Shown here one piece after another: positions 32,363 to 44,456 of a DNA stretch of 64,000 bases. The number at the start of each line of letters is the position of its first letter. Positions within the stretch are counted from its first letter, which is position 1. This DNA comes from Paramyrothecium sp. XJ0827. Its lineage: Eukaryota; Ascomycota; Sordariomycetes; Hypocreales; Stachybotryaceae. The position numbers and the translations under genes are program-made. The notes below the pieces were generated by a model. The model did no database searches and was not told where the DNA came from. It saw only the letters and a program-made list of their open reading frames with translations. Location: the NCBI GenBank assembly GCA_020881915.1, contig JAJFPB010000001.1:6386001-6450000 (forward strand), given 5' to 3'.

Positions 32363-33855
32363 GGAATTAATGGCTCTGAATAGTTGAATGGACGAAATAA
32401 AGGGGATGGGAGGTCACCATGTTCTGTCTAGGAGCTGTTTCTCTAATGGGAGACTAAGATTTTTCCGACTCATATTGATCTATCATCGTTGATGTAAATT
32501 TGAGTTGAAGCACTTTAGGGCGAGAACAATTCACGTCTAAACCTAGTATTTAGTTTGCCCACAGATGAACTCGGTCTCTCTTAAGGTAATGATAGTGCCA
32601 CAAGCCAGTCTCTTCGTATATAGGGCTACACTCATAGTATTTGTCCGGAATAAAGCAACCGGTGGTTAGAGCATATATAGCAATCATCTGGAAGTTCAAG
32701 AGGAGAGTGTGAAGTCATGACTGCAAGGCCCTTGCGGCTTAGGCATGCTATGCTTATAAATAGCACGAGGGGATTTCATCAAAGACCTAACTATTTCTAC
32801 TTAAGCTCGTATTATAGACTGAGGAATCGCAATCATATGACCCCCCGTATTGTTCATACCTTTGACTCCTATTCGCATGTTATTGTTCGTAAGGTGCGGC
32901 CGAATGAAGGTCTTAATAAGGATGGATCCTTGATGAGCGTTGAACAGCACCCCATGTCGAATCCTCTGTAAGTTCTCTTGATAGACCACCCAAAATCGAG
33001 GTCAGACCCTAAGAAGCAGATTTCAAAAGGCTTTTATGCGGATTGTCTGCGTGGTGTGCTGCTTACTGCACGAAGCTCCAGGATGGCCAATATGATGCTT
33101 ATTCTCAATCCTCTGACCATCACTGCTGGGAGTTTGGGTTACTTGAGCTCTTCTGAATGAGAATTCGAAAAGAATCAGGCAATCTTGTAGAAACCCTCTG
33201 GTAGTCCAAGAGCTGCATCACAAGCATTGGCAAGCTGAAATTTCTCGACAACATACTGATCACAAAATACCTTGCCGGTATTACGAGTTTAACGCCGTGA
33301 AGGAATAGATAAGAAAATACACAAAAGCCACGATCTCTAGCTCAGAGGTGTGAAGATTGTAAGAATCGCCAATCCGCATGAGGGTCACCCCAGACAATAT
33401 CTGTGAGGAGCATAGAGATGGTAGTCAAAAACCATCGCAAGACACAGCGGCCCCAGAGAGAAATGTCATGTAGGCAGTCTTAAACATATTGCAACACCAT
33501 TCACCGTCGCCGGCCTGCTTTTATCTGCCGACTGAGCCGAAGAAAACAGCAGAGTGTACAGCTTTGAGCCGTACGCAGCCCTAAAAGGAGCCGACTGGGG
33601 GTGGAACACTTACATTTATAGACTCAACAAGGTGTTTTCGATAGACTACGCGCAGATGCCACGAGAAAACCACTTCTGGAAGATGTGATGCCACGACAAG
33701 AAAGAACCCTGTAGCAAGGCTAGCGACCATGGGAGACACATCAATGCAGCAGCAGATGAAGCAGACTTTTCTGGCGGACTGTTATAGAAAAACCCTGAGT
33801 GAGACAATCTACTAGGCCCTAATCAACAAGCAATCACATTTGAGAATCATCTGCA
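32363..33855. other. AT-rich intergenic region between ABC relic and permease
   Basis: About 1.5 kb with many stops in all frames and no recognised coding remnant. It adjoins decayed genes on its left, so old unrecognisable remnants may be present. Confidence 0.5.
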
Positions 33856-35617
33856 CTACTGCTCTTTGGCTTTTAGCATCTTCTCAGTGTAAGATCTTCC
33901 GGCCTTGAACCACCAACCTCCAACCAAGATGAAAAGTCCACCAACTACAACGCATGTGTAGTTCATGTTGGTTACCTCCACGGGTTTGACATAAGGGAAA
34001 GAAAAGAAAATGATCGCAAAGGCCAACCAGCACACGGTGACCACATTGACTATCGGTCCCATCACAGGACCCATGTGAAACACTCCCTTATGCATGTTTT
34101 TGCGTCCTGTCAGCAGGTTTGTAAGGATAGGGATCATGTATGAGATGTTGTTGATCGTGACCGCCGACCCCAGCAGGGAGTTGAACGCGGTTGAAGATCC
34201 AAGGTACAGACAACCAAGAGCTGCAATGATGATTGTGACCATGATCTGCGAGTTGAATGGGATCTGAAACTTAGGGTGGATCTTGGACCAGCTTAAAGAC
34301 GTTAGCACAATTCTTGAGCTCTTCACGCATGCTCAATAGACTCACTTTCTGGAGAATGGCATGGCACCATCACGAGAAAATGCCCAGAAAATGCGGCCCG
34401 TGCTAAGCTGTGAGCTCACAACGCAGGGGCCTAGCGCAATGAAGAGAATAAAGACGAGGCCGAATGCACCGCCTGCTTTTCCAGTGACTTGACGAAATAG
34501 CTCGGCTAGCGGAAGACCGGTGCTGGTGCTGGACAAAGCATCGAAGTCCTGGATCGAAAACATCAAGGCAATGAGATAAGTGAGACCAGTGCAGAAGGCT
34601 ATTGTCAACGTAATGGCAATCGCGAGGGGCGCGTTGCGAGAAGGCTACATGCTAACATCAGTTCTGTGCGACCACCTGATATATACAAGTCAACTCACAT
34701 TGGGCATCTCCTCGGTGATGTGAGTAACACCGTCTAAGCCGCCGAGACTGTAGAGGGGGTTGACGAGACCTGTGATGAAGCAAATGACTTGGTTTTCCCA
34801 ACCCGTATTGTTGATCCATGTCTTAAATACGAATTCTGTGTCGCGATGGGTGGGAGCGCACGCGACAACCGTGACCAATACAACTAGCCAGCCGATTTGA
34901 AGATAGAAGAGCGAGAACTTATTCAGAGCGGGGATGATCTTATTACCGAACATGACCACGCCGGCTGTAATCAGGTTGAGACCTTGGTAAATAATGAATG
35001 TTTGCCAAGCCTTGATCTCAAAGTCGACATAAAGCGCAATCAGTGCCATGACGATTTGGGCGAAGATGAGATTGGTGGAAGCGGTAGTGAAGATCCCTGA
35101 CTCGATCAGTACGTGTGCTTATTCTTTGATGAAATTTCTCTCACATCCGAGGACGCTGAACCATCCTGTAAAAAAGCTAAGGACGCCCGTTGTCCGCCTC
35201 GGGGCGACAGCGGCAATCCAGTGGTACATCCCACCTTCGGTAGGGTAGGATGATACAAACTCCGCCAAAGAGGCACCAAGGAAGCATTGTAGGATGGTTA
35301 CTAGTATGAAGCCATAAATAACTGCTCCGGGGCCTCCCGCTCCAATCTCTGCGATCAGGCCAAGTCCGAGACCAGTCCAGGAGATGGTCGTAGTGGACGC
35401 AAGCCCAATCAAACTAAGCGTACTGAAATGTCTCTTCAGCTCTTGCGTATGGCCTATGGCGGCAAGTCAGAACTGTGTTGGTCTGACTCATTGCGAAATT
35501 GAACGCACCCATTTGCGCGAGGCGAAGCTCGTCGGCATCCATGGTCGGCTTCACGTCCATTGTGTCGTATTCGTCCTTGGGACCAATTGGTGCCGGGACG
35601 TCAATCGTGGAATCCAT
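33856..35617 (-). CDS. Amino acid/choline-type permease (APC superfamily)
   Basis: Plasma-membrane proton-coupled importer of the fungal GABA/choline/amino acid permease group. The start at 35617 gives a hydrophilic N-terminus (MDSTIDVPAPIGPKDEYDTMD). HTQELKRHFSTLSLIGLASTTTISWTG at the first helix is typical of the Hnm1/Uga4-like branch. About twelve membrane spans follow: EFVSSYPTEGGMYHWIA, LGGLDGVTHITEEMPNPSRNAP, GRIFWAFSRDGAMPFSRNW and a C-terminal FSFPYVKPVEVTNMNY. Five exons join at visible splice sites (near 35506-35453, 35148-35098, 34697-34648 and 34347-34293) with no frame loss, giving about 520 residues. It stands intact between two decayed genes. Substrate not resolvable; choline, GABA or another amino acid are all possible. 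Confidence 0.9.
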
Positions 35618-35879
35618 GTCCAAAGCTTATGGGGTGGTCACAAGTTAAGCCCTGAAAAAATAAGGATGGCATCATTACCAGGGTCAATCAGCGAGCGTGG
35701 CCATCGTCTGGATGATATACTCCAGGTTCTCCCCCACGAACTCGGGCCAGTTGCCCACTATCTCTCCGGCCTAGTAGCCGGAAAATGCGGCAAAGCATGG
35801 TGTCGTGTGAGGGTCTCCACTCCAGAGTTATCACACTGTTAAGTGGTTAAGGGTCTTCTCCGCAACCAAAACTAGTGCG

Positions 35880-37415
35880 CTTTGAGCTTATCTTGGGTGC
35901 TATCAGATACGTGAGCCGGCAAACTGACCGGAGAGCGCCATCGAGCCCCGGCCAACTCGGCCCGGGTCGGCACATGTAGTGATAGGCCATAGGTAGACGC
36001 AACTACCCCCTGTACAAAGAGATTGGTGAACGAGCAAGTCGTATGGGACTGCCGTTTTCGGCGGACTGGCTGAGGCTTGAGACCTGTCATCTGGTCTCGC
36101 TCCCCTATGGATTATTCCAGCGCACGTTGAATATTTCCCCGGAGTTTTTGTCTTGGCCGCAGGTTGAGCAGCGATCGTAATGGCAGCGGACTCCGTGATA
36201 GGCTGCTTATTTGCGGTGGTCCATGAACGGCAAACGTCATGCCCCTGACGTGTCACCGCCGGTGCCGACTCTCAATGCCTGAGCACTTTCTTATCCGTCC
36301 CAGCAGCGATGATCAATGGACCGGGGTGTGGAAAGCCCGACCTCTGGAAACAACGGCCAGCCGCATGGCAAAGCGTAAAGCGCGTCGGACTGGGCCGAGA
36401 TCACGTTCAACATTGTGGAACGGGTGCAGGATGCGAGGGGCAGCCATAGGGTCAAGTGGGTTCTTGTCAAGGAGCTCGATCCGGCCCGCAGAGGTTACGG
36501 CCATAAAAAGTCGAAAAGAAACTGAAAAGGTGGCGTCCAGCGCCGCCGTGGTCAAGAGTACTCACCGGCTGGAGCATTACCTCGATGTCGGGGTTGTTGT
36601 CCGTTCGGCATCGAGGTTAGGCGGTTTTGTGACGGAATCATATCATCGTCCGTGGCCGAAGTGCGTATGAAGATGTCTTGGAGTATAGAGCTGACAGCGA
36701 TGAGACCAATACCAAAGAAAAACCACAAAATAAGATCCAAATTGCCCATGCCCACTCAAGCACTGAGAAGGTCTGCAATTTGGGGACTTCCAACATGACA
36801 GCCATCTCAATATATTCCTCAAGATGCTTTCTCGCAGGAAGCGCTTTTTCCATGGGAATGCCATGGCGGCGCAGCTGGTCCGTCAAATTGATGCGCTGCA
36901 CATGAGGATACCAGGTGAAGACATCGTACCAGCGCAAATAATCACTTCGCGTTTGGCTTTGGCCACCGCAAAACTATCGTGGCCGGGGCGAGGCCTCGTG
37001 GGTTTCACGTAGATCAGATGCGCTTGAGTACCTTGATCATTGAGTTCGATATGTGACACCACTGCGCCCGTGCAGACAGCAGGTCGCTCTTTGCGTCAAG
37101 CGACAGTTGAATGGGGTGAAAAGAAGATGCACGTCGTCCATGGCCATCTATGGTCATATCGAGTACGAAAAGTATAGATGGGGCGCCAGCCCTCTTGCAG
37201 TCTCGCCATATGGGAGTTGCTATTTTTCTGCGACTTTTTGTACGCCGGAAATCTGGTCAGAAGCTTGCGGATGGAGGATGAAGGAAAAAGAACATACCAA
37301 GTGGACCGGCTAAGAGCTTGGACAGACTGGTGGATATTCACAAGCAGAGGTAGACACAACGGAACTTCAACAGAGACACGAGGGTTACCGCTAATGACCA
37401 CGTAATCAAAGTCCA
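35880..37415 (-). pseudogene. GMC oxidoreductase relic
   Basis: Decayed flavin-dependent glucose-methanol-choline oxidoreductase. Recognisable pieces on the minus strand, in family order: MDFDYVVISGNPRVSVEV (37413), where the Rossmann GxGxxG stretch is missing, as if deleted between DYVVI and NPRVSV; AKREVIICAGTMSSPGILM (36965-36905), the second GMC signature; LTDQLRRHGIPMEKALPA and HLEEYIEMAVMLEVP (36880-36790); LILWFFFGIGLIAVSS (about 36735), in another frame; and SAGRIELLDKNPLDPMAAPRILHPFHN (about 36495-36415), the start of the C-terminal domain. The catalytic His region near the C-terminus was not found. At least two frame changes and the lost FAD motif rule out function. It lies just upstream of the permease gene on the same strand. 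Confidence 0.78.
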
Positions 37416-37901
37416 TTCCGTTGACCTCTGAGCATGACAGATTGGGACATGAATTGAAAGGCACATGTTGTTCATGTTCCGATACGCTTCGCGATGATGC
37501 TAGTGGTACCTGATGGACAAAAGTAGTGTTCCTTAGCTAATTCATGTGGGAAGTGATGAGATATGACAAATGATCCAGGGACAAATTGAAAGACAAGGCA
37601 ATTGTCGTCAACGTAGGTGATAGCTGTTATGGGTCAAACCCAACAGAGTTAATAACTCACGCGAGCTATCCTTGCCCAACCGCCCCCAGGATTGGAGCTC
37701 GGGTCACAAGTTTGAGCATATGGGCCGATTGATACCTTCCTCTCTCCTTTGCCATGGGCAGAAAGTCGCTACGTTCGTGGTTACCAACTTCATCCCCTAT
37801 AATGGCATCCAGGAAGTAGATTAGGGTATCATCAATTTTTTTCTGCGCTCGTATTTTAGAGTATAAATCTTTGTAGCATATATGAATGATTGGTATCAGC
37901 T
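37416..37901. other. Intergenic region between GMC relic and rhodopsin-domain gene
   Basis: About 490 bp, AT-rich toward the right, with no coding signal. It contains the 3' flank of the rhodopsin-domain gene, which ends at 37902. Confidence 0.5.
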
Positions 37902-39248
37902 CTACCGCACTTCGATTTGGGTCGTTCGCAAGATCCGTCCGGGTTCGGTGCCTTGAAGAATCATCTCTTCGCTTCCAGATCGGTTCCCAGTGTTCTTCTC
38001 ATAGATGGTACCCTCGCCACCTTGGACAGTCGTCTTGATTTGGGCTTCTTTATGATTGAAAGGGCCACTTTCCTCGAGTTCGAACTCCTGGTCTTGGTAG
38101 GTTGCGGTTCGAGGCTTTGCCGAACGTCTGGCTGCATTTGTCGATCTGTTGTTACCGTAATAGTTGCCATAGTATTTATCACGACTGGAAAGCTTGAGTG
38201 CTCGACCGAGGAGCGGTCGCAGGGTTGGCGCGCAGGCGACAATTATGCCCAGGTTGAATTGCAGGAATCCGTAAAACTGGATGTTCTGCTCGAATTGCGC
38301 ATCCGGGTCACGCCGGGCGCCAATCTGGAAGAATGCCTTGACACCACCCATTCCGACGGTTACGTATCCCAAACTGAGAACTCCAACCAAGTATAACCGA
38401 GTACGGAGCTTCATGTTGAGCGTCCAAATGATCGGGATCGGAAGGGTCGCGCACATGACGTCGGAGAACATGTTAAACGCTAGATACGGATTAGTAGGGA
38501 TACACAGTAGAACGACGTCGGGGAAGCTCAAGCCGGGGGCTTACAAGTATTCATGATGGAAAATGCAACGAACAGCTCCCGACTGTAACATTTTGAAGGA
38601 ATAGTCGCATTGTAACTGCCTTCAATCGGCCTGCAGTGGAAGAAGAAGGACCCCAAGGCGACAATGGTGTAAGATGTTATGAAGCCTAAAATGGCAAGCC
38701 TCGTTAGTCTCCGAATTTATAGTTGTAGCGACTACAAAGGAAGTAGAGCATAGAATTACCGATCAGAGCATAAAGCGAATATGTGTACCAACGAATGCGG
38801 CTCATGCGGAGCAGTGACAGGGCGATGGAGACCTTGAGCAGACTGAAAGATACTACCGAACAGACGACGGAATAGATCCAGCCATACATGCGGAACTTTA
38901 GAAATTCATCGTCTGGGGTTGTTTGACGATGTCTTCCCAAGCCGCGCGGTGCTTGTAGGATGAAAATCAACATGCCACTGCCGAATGCTCCTATCTAGAA
39001 GATGACACAGTCTCTGTCAGCGGGAACGAGTGCTCGTTACTTGCCACTGAGCATCCACCTACCGTAGCCAAAATCATGAATGAATCGTCGAGCTTTGGTG
39101 CCTTGAGCACAATGAACCGTGTGTAAAGTCGAACCCCCACGAAAACAAGTGCAAGAACGTGGAACGTGGCAGTAATCCCCATTATCCTGGGGAGGTTCGT
39201 CTCGGCTTCTTGCTCCGGAGTCAGAACAGGTAGCTTGGGGGCCGACAT
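37902..39248 (-). CDS. Fungal rhodopsin-domain (PTH11/SAT4-like) seven-helix membrane protein
   Basis: Integral membrane protein of the large fungal family with a seven-helix 'rhodopsin' domain, sometimes likened to G-protein-coupled receptors. The start at 39248 gives MSAPKLPVLTPEQEAETNLPR before helix 1 (IMGITATFHVLALVFVGVRLYTR). The family landmark KLDDSFMILAT follows. Later helices include YGWIYSVVCSVVSFSLLKVSIALSLLR, ILGFITSYTIVALGSFFFHC followed by RPIEGSYN, and FNMFSDVMCATLPIPIIWTLN. The hydrophilic tail is about 110 residues and ends TQIEVR at 37902. Four exons join in frame. No CFEM domain is seen at the N-terminus, so it is not a classical PTH11. Ligand and signalling role are unknown. 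Confidence 0.88.
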
Positions 39249-41334
39249 GATGGCTCGGAAGACAGGCAGATCGTCGTGAAAAGTGGAAACGAGAGACCGT
39301 CGCGCACTAGCAACTCAAAATCCGAGAGAGAAACTGCCGTAGAAGAACGAGGGGACGAGCGGCGATCTTCTGAGGCTAGAGGGACTGGACACTCGTGGAG
39401 GTGATATAGCGAACCGCCGCACCGAATCATCGCAGGGTTGAATTTGGAACCCGTCACTCTTGACCAGGTCTAACTGAAACTTCGTCGCAAATATTTGCAG
39501 TCCTTCAAGTCTCGCATGTCAAAAGACTAGGCGAGCCCGCGGCAGGGGGTGATCATAGTCCCGGGGCATCGTCCCGACCGCGACCCGACAGGAAACGATC
39601 CATTATTCTACATGCTTGATTATACCTGAGCTGTGTCTGGAAGCCACGGGTGGTGCAAAGTGTGCCAGGGACTCCTCGACTCCGACCACTGAGGTCAGAG
39701 CACATCCTTGCCTTATCCGTGACAAATTCTGGCTTGAACACAGGCTCAGAACCAAGTGGCATCGGAGGAATAAACAAGAGCAACGCGTTATCAACTACCC
39801 TGGGCACTCGCTTGGACGAATTTCATTTTTGTATGGAGCTCCTGCATGGTCGGAAATTCCTCAGAAGATTCCCCGCTTCACCCATCTCCCATCACGGTAA
39901 GGATCATCCAGCCCATTGGCTCTCAGAACTGTAGAAGTCTTGGCTGTGGAACTCCCGAAGGTCGCTTACATTCTCGATGCCCCGACAAAAGCTGAAGGAA
40001 GCCATACCCTGCAACGATTGGACCCGGTTGGAAGGGCTTACGCCATTTTGGCGGGAGGGCTGTGTGCCAAGAGGGCTGTGGCTTGTACGCATGGACGGAG
40101 CAAGTCAGCCCACCAGCCTACCCATAAAAAGGGAAAAGAAGAAAACTTCGTGCGAAGCGGAGTCCAATCGCTGTTCCTGAAGATTTGAGGCTCGGTTGCG
40201 CGTGGGTTCTCATCCACTCTTAGGGTCGAGAACCGTTCGCCATCTGTCCATCACCACACAATCATCGATTGCAACGTTTGTTAGTGTCGCTAGATTGACT
40301 GTGGAAACATGGGTGCACCGGCCGAATGATGTGCCCCGGAGAACGCTATGAATAAGGTTAGTAATGTTTGTTTATCTTAAACGTTCAGGGATATTTTCAA
40401 CGAGTAGAAATTCTGCGTAGGCCTGTAGTCGTGGGTCTTGTTCCTAACTCATCATCAAACTACCGGATGATTACGCCCGGCCCGGCTCCATTGCCGGAGA
40501 CGACGTGTGGGACGGGCTCCCGCAACCAGGGTAGCGGGACTCGGTGTCCTCATAGCCTAAAGGAATCCCACGAGTAATGACTGAGGCTTCTGTGCAAATG
40601 CGTACTCCACTGCTGGGAATGACAGGGATACCCTAGACCTTAACGGGGCAGCTATGTTTCGCTTTTTATCAGTGTGGCGAGAACCTGAAGGATCATACGC
40701 AGAAGAACAAAGGGCAAGGAATTGCTATCACGGGGCTTTTTCCAGGATGGTTCACATTATAAGAGCGCCAATCAGCGTGAGCGAAGAACAGTGTCGCGCC
40801 AACTCTACTGTTGGTATAAGTAAGAGGCAGTCCTCGTTTGGCCAGTCTGTCGGGTCACATGCCGGCATTGGAGAGAAGGAGTATCAACCCTGGCGCGCCC
40901 TTGCGGCGATAGTGCAGCAGCCTGCATATAGAATGGGTCCCCTCTTCTGAAGGCGCATTAAAGACGAACTACCTTAGATATCTTGCAGAGAATGCCTTGC
41001 ATGCCCTGCCCCCTCATGTTCTAAATTCCGCTCTTGTTGGTGGTGCCCTGAACTATTTGCCCATGTGGCAATATTGACCCCATAGGCAACTTACAATCCC
41101 TACTTTATCGGCCCATTGGAATTCTTGGCCATACGAAGTAGTCCCAATCGCTCCGAGCTGCATAAGCGATTGAGGCCGTGCCCTTCTATATATTCAACCC
41201 AGTCAGCTGTCCATTGCACAATCCCTTTCCTGAGCAGCGCGCAGTCAAGCCCTTCACCCCTCTCCTCGCCGTGCTGTCTACCCTTCCATTATCCGCCCCG
41301 CCCGTACGTGCAGATCTTGCAGAGCAATTGCGCC
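39249..41334. other. 2.1-kb intergenic region between divergent membrane-protein and tyrosinase genes
   Basis: Shared upstream region of two divergent genes (rhodopsin-domain leftwards, tyrosinase rightwards). No supported gene. A TATATAT box lies at 41187-41193, about 140 bp before the tyrosinase start, in a pyrimidine-rich stretch typical of fungal core promoters. Confidence 0.5.
41187..41193 (+). promoter_or_regulatory. TATA-like box of the tyrosinase gene
   Basis: TATATAT sits about 142 bp upstream of the start codon and is followed by CT-rich DNA (41225-41300), a common layout of strongly expressed fungal promoters. Confidence 0.45.
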
Positions 41335-42862
41335 ATGCGTCTTAGTGGTCTCCTGGTTCCCCTGGGCTTATCCGCCGTAGCTGCGGGGGCGCTCACCGAC
41401 CGTGAGCCCGAGAATGCAGGCACACTGATGCAGGACCTGAACAAGGAAGCCTTCGAAGCTCTCAAGGCCCAAGAGGAGACTGGAAGCACCAAGCGTAATG
41501 CGAACAGCTGCAACCTCTTCACTGCAACAATCCGCAAGGATTGGTAAGTGACCCCCCCTTTCAGCCACACACCCATGTACGGAGGCATTTCGGTGGGCCA
41601 CTTGCAGCTAACACGCCATTTTCTTTTTGACCAGGGCTTCCTTGAGTGGTCGAGAACGCAAGAGCTACATTGAGGCTGTCAAGTGTCTCCAGCAGAAACC
41701 CTCCAAATCCGACAAGAACTGGGCCCCCGGAGCCAGGACCCGATATGATGATTTTGTTGCCGTACACATCGACAAGACCACAACGATTCACAGCACTGTA
41801 CGTCTTTATGCCAGCCCTTGACTTCTGCTTTCAACAGTTATCACTTTAAAACTCGCCGAATGCTAACAACTCACAAAGGGCAATTTTTTGACCTGGCACC
41901 GGTATTTCGTCTTGGCATATGAGAAGGCCCTTCAAAACGAGTGCGGCTACAAGGGCGCTCAACCTGTAAGAATTGACAAGCCCTCATTAGAATGAGAAAG
42001 CTTTTACTGACCGGCATTTCAAGTATTGGAACTGGTTTGCTCACCAGGACGATATCACAAAGTCCCCCGTGTACGATGGTAGCGACACCAGCTTAGGAGG
42101 CACTGGGTCCTACGTCAAGCACGAGGGCTCGTGGGCTGCCACCGGCAATGTTCTCTTCCCTCCTGGTCAGGGTGGTGGTTGTATTCAGAGTGGTCCTTTC
42201 AAGGAGTAAGTCCATCCTTCTGTCTTTCCCACCCCCGATATGTCATTTCGACGCATTCTTGGCGTTCTTGACCCTCTTTGAATCAGATAGAAGATAAGTT
42301 TCATGATAAATGAAAAATGCTAATGACACTGTGTAGCATGGTTGTCAACCTTGGTCCTGTCCGGCCTGGCATGAGGTCTCTCCCTGTGAGCCCAACTGGC
42401 CCTCTGGGTTACAACCCTCACTGTCTGCGTCGTGACCTCGTCAGCGCTCCCATGGAGTACATGACAGCGGCCAACCTCCTTAACATCACTCTCGGTCCTG
42501 CTTCCCACAACATTGCCCTTTTCCAGAACGAGCTGCAAGGTCGTTTTGGTGACAAGTTTGTCGGTATGCACTCTGCCGGCCACTACGTTTCGGGAGGCGA
42601 TGCCACCGATGTGTTCTCCTCCCCGGCCGACCCTTCTTTCTTCCTCCATCATGCCATGGTTGATCGCGTCTACTGGGTCTGGCAGGCGCTCCACCCGAGG
42701 GTGGCTAACGCCGTCGCTGGCACTATCACCATTGGTAACAACCCTCCCAGCCGGAATGCTCTCCCAACGGATCCTCTTGACCTTGGCATCCTGGCAAAGT
42801 CTATTAACCTTAAGGATGCCTGGGACACTCTTTCTGGACCCTTCTGCTACATTTATCTGTAG
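41335..42862 (+). CDS. Short secreted tyrosinase (type-3 copper monooxygenase)
   Basis: Extracellular di-copper enzyme oxidising phenols to o-quinones. The start at 41335 gives a signal peptide (MRLSGLLVPLGLSAVAAGA) and then a propeptide-like stretch. The CuA site is VHIDKTTTIH plus FLTWHRYFV (three His); the CuB site is MHSAGH plus DPSFFLHHAMVDRVYW (three His). Five exons join cleanly: DW/ASLSG across 41543-41635; IHST/GNFL; GAQP/YWNW; GPFK/DMVVNLGP across about 42206-42336. The protein is about 375 residues, with a disulfide-capable C-terminus ending CYIYL. It lacks the long lid domain of intracellular mushroom-type tyrosinases, so it belongs to the short secreted ascomycete class. Roles in pigment, phenol detoxification or tailoring of a metabolite are all possible. 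Family call is secure. Confidence 0.94.
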
Positions 42863-44456
42863 AGGATATGACTAATTCACCCGTATATAATGCTTGTATC
42901 AGATCAAGTGGCTTACATAGACAACTTACATTTTTTGACAAGTACATTACCCAAACTCTATGACGTAGATGTATCTCACTCATCAGTCATGCGCATGCCT
43001 TGCTTATGAGGGAACCCACTCGCAGACAGAATTATGCAATATGACAGTGACCGTCCGAATGTCCCCGGGTAGTACTCTGGGTGTTGATACGAAGGATGCA
43101 CACATCTGCCGGCAGTTCGAAAAGTCAAGATAAACCATCCTTGTGTAATGAACACAACAAGCGGGCATTGGCGTCGCAAATTTTAACCAAGCTCGCTGCA
43201 AGCACAGCAAGCCCAAGATTCGATGAAAAGAATGAACCCATGTCTCCAGGATTCTAAAGGCGTTATCGATCTCCGTAACTGTAAAAAACGTATAGAACCC
43301 CATCCTGCTATTTTCACGGCTAACGGGTACGACTTTTTGTCAGCCCATGGTGCTTTTTGCCGGCAGAAGTTTTGACATGTGCGCGTCAAAACATCAAAAG
43401 CACTTTGGGTGAATTATGCAGTCAATGATGACCCAGCCGGACCTCAAAGCCTTCCTCAAAAGCCGAGATCCGAGCAAACAATTCGTAGGGCTTGATGTAC
43501 TCTGCTTCGAAACTGTCACGTTAGTGCCTCAAGTCCTCCGCATACACGTGGTGTTAACCCAGCAGATTGCTTGTATAGTGATTAGATGACTGGATCTCTC
43601 TTACATCTATCATGGGTATGCAACTAGCATTTGTAAATGAAAGGATTCGCTTATGACAAAGCGGTTGCAGAACTTGCGTTCCAGAGTCTTCGGCACCATT
43701 GGTTTCAGCTTTCTCATGCGACTCACGAGAGGCTTATGTGTCTCGAATGGCTTTAAGAGACACAGCAAGCGCCTTGGTCTGCTCGTTACCCTTCCTGGTT
43801 GCACTGCGAGATTTCCGTATCCGATTGATCTTATTGACGACACGCTCGGCTGATGGAACAGGGTAAATCTTATAGTTGCAATAAATCAATTCAAGGGAGA
43901 TGAAATTCATAGTGTGTCTGTCTCAATGCGATACGGCCATGCACATCTCATCAGAAAAGGGCTAGGTCATGTTGCACTGCATAGAATCTGTCCCTGAAAA
44001 GACCATCGAGCCTCCTTCGTGCAGAATAGCATTCGCTCGCTATGAAGATGAGCTCAATTGCCCAGGCAAACTCTCTTTTTGCACTCAAAGAGTTTATCTG
44101 TATGAAGATAACTTATAGTCTATTGGGAGGATATTACACTAAGCACTTAGTTAAATTTGAATCCATCCACTTATCCGAGGATGTGGTCCTCACACATGGA
44201 ACATGGGGCGAGGACACTCTGTACGGACTCATCTTTATGAGAAGACAGTAATTTGCCGATGCATGTTTTCCACTGATATCTGTCATATCTTGGTCGATGA
44301 TTTAAAAGCATGCACAATTCCGCTAGGAGCAAGTTGTAGCAAGGTTAGAGATCCAAGAATCTTGGGTGACCAAACATTGCGGGTTATAACCAGGATTTAT
44401 CAATAATCTTTCAGCTGAGTATTAAGCTCAGAAACCCTGAACCTGTTACTGACAAT
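42863..44456. other. 1.6-kb intergenic region between convergent tyrosinase and DJ-1-like genes
   Basis: Lies between two 3' ends, so little regulatory content is expected. On the minus strand around 43850-43740 a short open stretch (PVPSAERVVNKINRIRKS, then a stop) looks peptide-like, but it matches no family I know and lacks flanking exons. Otherwise nothing seen. Confidence 0.45.

Noticed and set aside
31100..33850. Repeat-induced point mutation as the cause of the decay zone
   Set aside because: AT-richness and stops are compatible, but the frame changes are insertions or deletions, which RIP does not make; no index could be calculated by eye.
35384..35842. A plus-strand open frame of about 150 codons over the permease start
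   Set aside because: It is antisense to the permease N-terminus and lacks any recognised domain.
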